Source: Geitlerinema sp. S16 (GTDB taxonomy: Bacteria; Cyanobacteriota; Cyanobacteriia; Cyanobacteriales; Geitlerinemataceae). From it: 64,000 nt of DNA. The notes beneath the pieces are model-generated. The model was not told where the DNA came from. It did not search any database and saw only the letters and a program-made list of their open reading frames with translations. Both the position numbers and the translations under genes were made by a program. Location of the stretch: assembly GCA_011390275.1 (NCBI GenBank), contig JAABST010000002.1:1-64000 (forward strand), read 5' to 3'. Each line of letters starts with the position of its first letter. The stretch's first letter is position 1. Below, one piece after another: positions 61,351 to 64,000 of this stretch.

Positions 61351-63978
61351 ATGCCCCACGCTTTGTTGACGAGCTTCGCCGCCGCACGTCCATCTCACCA
61401 CCGCTTCGAGCTACCCGGAGCCCAACCTCAGTACAAACCCGATCGCCCCGGCCAGGTTGAGCATATCGCCCTGGATCTGGCGATCGATATTGCAAATCAG
61501 TCCTTTGGCGGAACCTGCACAATTCGGCTTAACCCGGTGCGGGATGGACTGACAAAACTGACGCTGGATGCGGTGGATTTGACGATCGGATCGGTGACGA
61601 TCGACGGTGTGGCGCAGGGATTTGACTACGACCGCAAAACGCTACAGGTGTCGTTGGCAACGCCGACGGTGATCGGTCAGGCGATCGAACTGGCGATCGC
61701 CTATCACGTCGATCGCCCACGTCGTGGCCTTTATTTTGTCCAACCCACCGACACCGAACCCGATAAACCCGTGCAGGTTTGGACTCAGGGCGAAGACGAA
61801 GACTCTCGCTTTTGGTTTCCCTGCTTTGACTATCCTGGTCAGCTCTCCACCTCTGAAATTCGCGTGCGGGTTCCGGCGGACTTTCTCGCCATTTCCAATG
61901 GTGAATTAATTGCGACGGAAGATTGTGCTGATGGTGGTGATGGTGGCGAAAAAATCTACCACTGGTCTCAAACCCAGGTGCATCCCACCTATTTAATGAC
62001 ACTGGCGATCGGCAAATTCGCCGAAGTGCGCGACGAATGGGACGGCATCCCGGTAACCTATTACGTCGAACGCGATCGCCTGGACGACGTGGCGCGAACC
62101 ATGGGTAAAACACCGCGCATGGTGGCCTTTTTTAGCGACATCTACGGCTATCGCTACGCCTTCCCAAAATACGCGCAAGTCTGCGTCGATGACTTCATTT
62201 TCGGTGGCATGGAAAACACTTCCACCACCCTGTTAACCTCGCGTTGCTTGCTCGATGAACGCGCCGCGATCGACGACTCCAGCAGCGAATCCCTTGTGGC
62301 GCACGAGCTTGCCCACCAGTGGTTTGGCGATCTGGTGGTCATCGACCACTGGTCGCACGCGTGGCTGAAAGAAGGAGCGGCGTCCTATGCCGAGGTGCAG
62401 TGGTTCGAGCATGAGCGCAGCGCCGATGATGGGGCATATTACCTGCTCGGGGAAGCGCGGAGCTATCTCGCCGAAGACAGTGGCCGCTACCGTCGCCCGA
62501 TCGTCACGCACGTGTATCGCGAGGCGATCGAGCTATACGACAGCCACCTCTACGAAAAAGGCGCGTGTGTTTATCATATGATTCGTGCCGAGTTGGGGGA
62601 TGCGCTGTTTAAGCAGGCGATCACCAAATTCGTCAATGACAACGCCCATCGCACGGTGGAGACCCTTGATCTAATCCGCGCGATCGAAACCAGCACGGGG
62701 CGTAACCTGCGCTATCTGTTTGATCAATACGTCTATCGCGGTGGTCATCCTGATTATCAGGTGAGCTACGAGTGGGATGAGGATAGCAAGCTAGCGAAAG
62801 TGACGGTGGAGCAAACCCAGGCAAAAAGCGAAGGGACGACACCGCTCGAACGCGATTTATTTGATTTAAAAATCCCGATCGCTTTTGGGTTTATCGCCGA
62901 TAACGCTGACGCACCGACCCTCCAAACCTTCAAAGTGCGTATTCACGAAGCCCAGCAAAGCGTCTATTTCCCGCTCGCTCAAAAACCGGCGTTTGTCAGC
63001 TTTGACGCCGGTAATCACACGCTCAAAACCGTCGATCTGAAATATCCAACACCGGAGCTTAAAGCCCAGTTAAAACACGATCCCGACCCGATCGCGCGGC
63101 TCCACGCAGCGCATGCCCTAGCGAAAAAGGGCGGTCTCGATGGGGTCAAAGCCTTGGCTGAAGCGTTGACCGGCGATCGCTTTTGGGGTGTCCGTCGCGA
63201 GGTAGCCTCGGCACTGGCGACGATCGAGACCATCCACGCGTTTGAGGCTCTTTCCCAAGGCTTGACCGACCCGGATGCCCGCGTTCGTGCGGCGGTGGTG
63301 TCGGGGTTGGGCAATTACAAAACCCAAGCTGCGTTTAAAGTGGTGGCCATTACGCTCAAACAGGGTGATCCGAGCTACTGGGTGGAGTATGCCGCCGCCG
63401 CCGCGATCGGTAAAATCGCCGCATCCCAGGTGGATCATCCCGACCTGGTTGACCGAGCGATCGCCTTACTCAAGGACATCCTCGAAACCCGTGCCGGTTG
63501 GAATGACGTGGTACAGCGCGGTGCGATCGCCGGATTGAGCCGTCTCACCACCTCGATCGCGGCTCTCGATCTCATCCTCAACTACACCCGCATCGGTGTC
63601 CCCCAAGCCCTGCGTCGCCAAGCGATTCGCGCTCTGGGTTCCATTTCCGTGGGTCAAACGGAGGCCAATCTAGAACGCATTCTCGATCGCTTTTCACAGT
63701 TGGCCGCCGAAGAGTTTTTCCTGATTCAGGTGTCGGCGGTGTCCGGCTTGGAGGAAATGGCGACCCCGAAGGCGATCGGCATTTTGCAAATGATCGCCGA
63801 TCGCACGGCGGATGGTCGTGTGATTCGCATGGCAGAGGAAGCGATCCGCTCGGTGCAAGAACGATGCAGCAGCGATCGTGCCTTGGATCAGCTCCGCGAT
63901 GAGTTGGATAAGGTCAAGCAGCAAAATCGCGATTTACTTGGGCGTTTGGATGCGCTGGAGGCCAAGGCTCAGGCGTAG
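61351..63978 (+). CDS. M1-family aminopeptidase with C-terminal HEAT-like repeats
   Basis: FGGMENTSTT (GxMEN), SLVAHELAHQWFGDLVVIDHWSHAWLKEGAASYAE (HExxH...E); repeats GVRREVASALATIETIHAFEAL, DARVRAAVVSGLGNY. Confidence 0.95.
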   Translation: MPHALLTSFAAARPSHHRFELPGAQPQYKPDRPGQVEHIALDLAIDIANQSFGGTCTIRLNPVRDGLTKLTLDAVDLTIGSVTIDGVAQGFDYDRKTLQVSLATPTVIGQAIELAIAYHVDRPRRGLYFVQPTDTEPDKPVQVWTQGEDEDSRFWFPCFDYPGQLSTSEIRVRVPADFLAISNGELIATEDCADGGDGGEKIYHWSQTQVHPTYLMTLAIGKFAEVRDEWDGIPVTYYVERDRLDDVARTMGKTPRMVAFFSDIYGYRYAFPKYAQVCVDDFIFGGMENTSTTLLTSRCLLDERAAIDDSSSESLVAHELAHQWFGDLVVIDHWSHAWLKEGAASYAEVQWFEHERSADDGAYYLLGEARSYLAEDSGRYRRPIVTHVYREAIELYDSHLYEKGACVYHMIRAELGDALFKQAITKFVNDNAHRTVETLDLIRAIETSTGRNLRYLFDQYVYRGGHPDYQVSYEWDEDSKLAKVTVEQTQAKSEGTTPLERDLFDLKIPIAFGFIADNADAPTLQTFKVRIHEAQQSVYFPLAQKPAFVSFDAGNHTLKTVDLKYPTPELKAQLKHDPDPIARLHAAHALAKKGGLDGVKALAEALTGDRFWGVRREVASALATIETIHAFEALSQGLTDPDARVRAAVVSGLGNYKTQAAFKVVAITLKQGDPSYWVEYAAAAAIGKIAASQVDHPDLVDRAIALLKDILETRAGWNDVVQRGAIAGLSRLTTSIAALDLILNYTRIGVPQALRRQAIRALGSISVGQTEANLERILDRFSQLAAEEFFLIQVSAVSGLEEMATPKAIGILQMIADRTADGRVIRMAEEAIRSVQERCSSDRALDQLRDELDKVKQQNRDLLGRLDALEAKAQA

Positions 63979-64000
63979 GTCAAAATTTAGATGGATTGCG

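Noticed and set aside
1-64000. tRNA or rRNA genes
   Set aside because: None recognised by eye; a tRNAscan-SE/barrnap run would be needed to exclude them

Overview
Cyanobacterial chromosomal segment: dense HIP1-type GCGATCGC words, psbU, carotenoid oxygenase, Rab-like GTPase. Most of the window is core or housekeeping: sulfatase, ACT-domain malic enzyme, anmK, dnaA, PPIase, Ser/Thr kinase, two class III nucleotidyl cyclases, pgk, an SRP RNA gene absent from the ORF track, nnrD/E, PDH-E2, GGDEF protein, carA, ATP sulfurylase, psbU, gatB, rpsN, GHL10-like hydrolase, ggt, rimM, miaB, gltX, M1 aminopeptidase. The parts that stand out are: (1) a locus at 41.0-45.1 kb encoding a coiled-coil protein, a membrane-spanning OmpA protein with a possible longin/roadblock-like region, and a Rab-like small GTPase, which is my best candidate for an undescribed system; (2) a HIP1-free AT-rich island at 55.5-57.1 kb with two tiny glycine-rich membrane peptides and a 325-aa Cys-rich protein, followed by a RelE-type toxin-antitoxin pair; (3) a PD-(D/E)XK nuclease-like gene inserted at the 3' end of gltX and bounded by a second, synonymously diverged copy of the gltX 3' end; (4) several dispersed repeat families: two MITE-like elements whose ends coincide with host-gene stop codons, two hairpin families placed 3' of genes, and a ~68 bp repeat around the TA module and gltX; (5) a decayed DUF4347/beta-propeller/RTX gene next to a decayed CHAT gene, and an IS4-type transposase remnant. 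All homology calls come from reading motifs; no database search was run.
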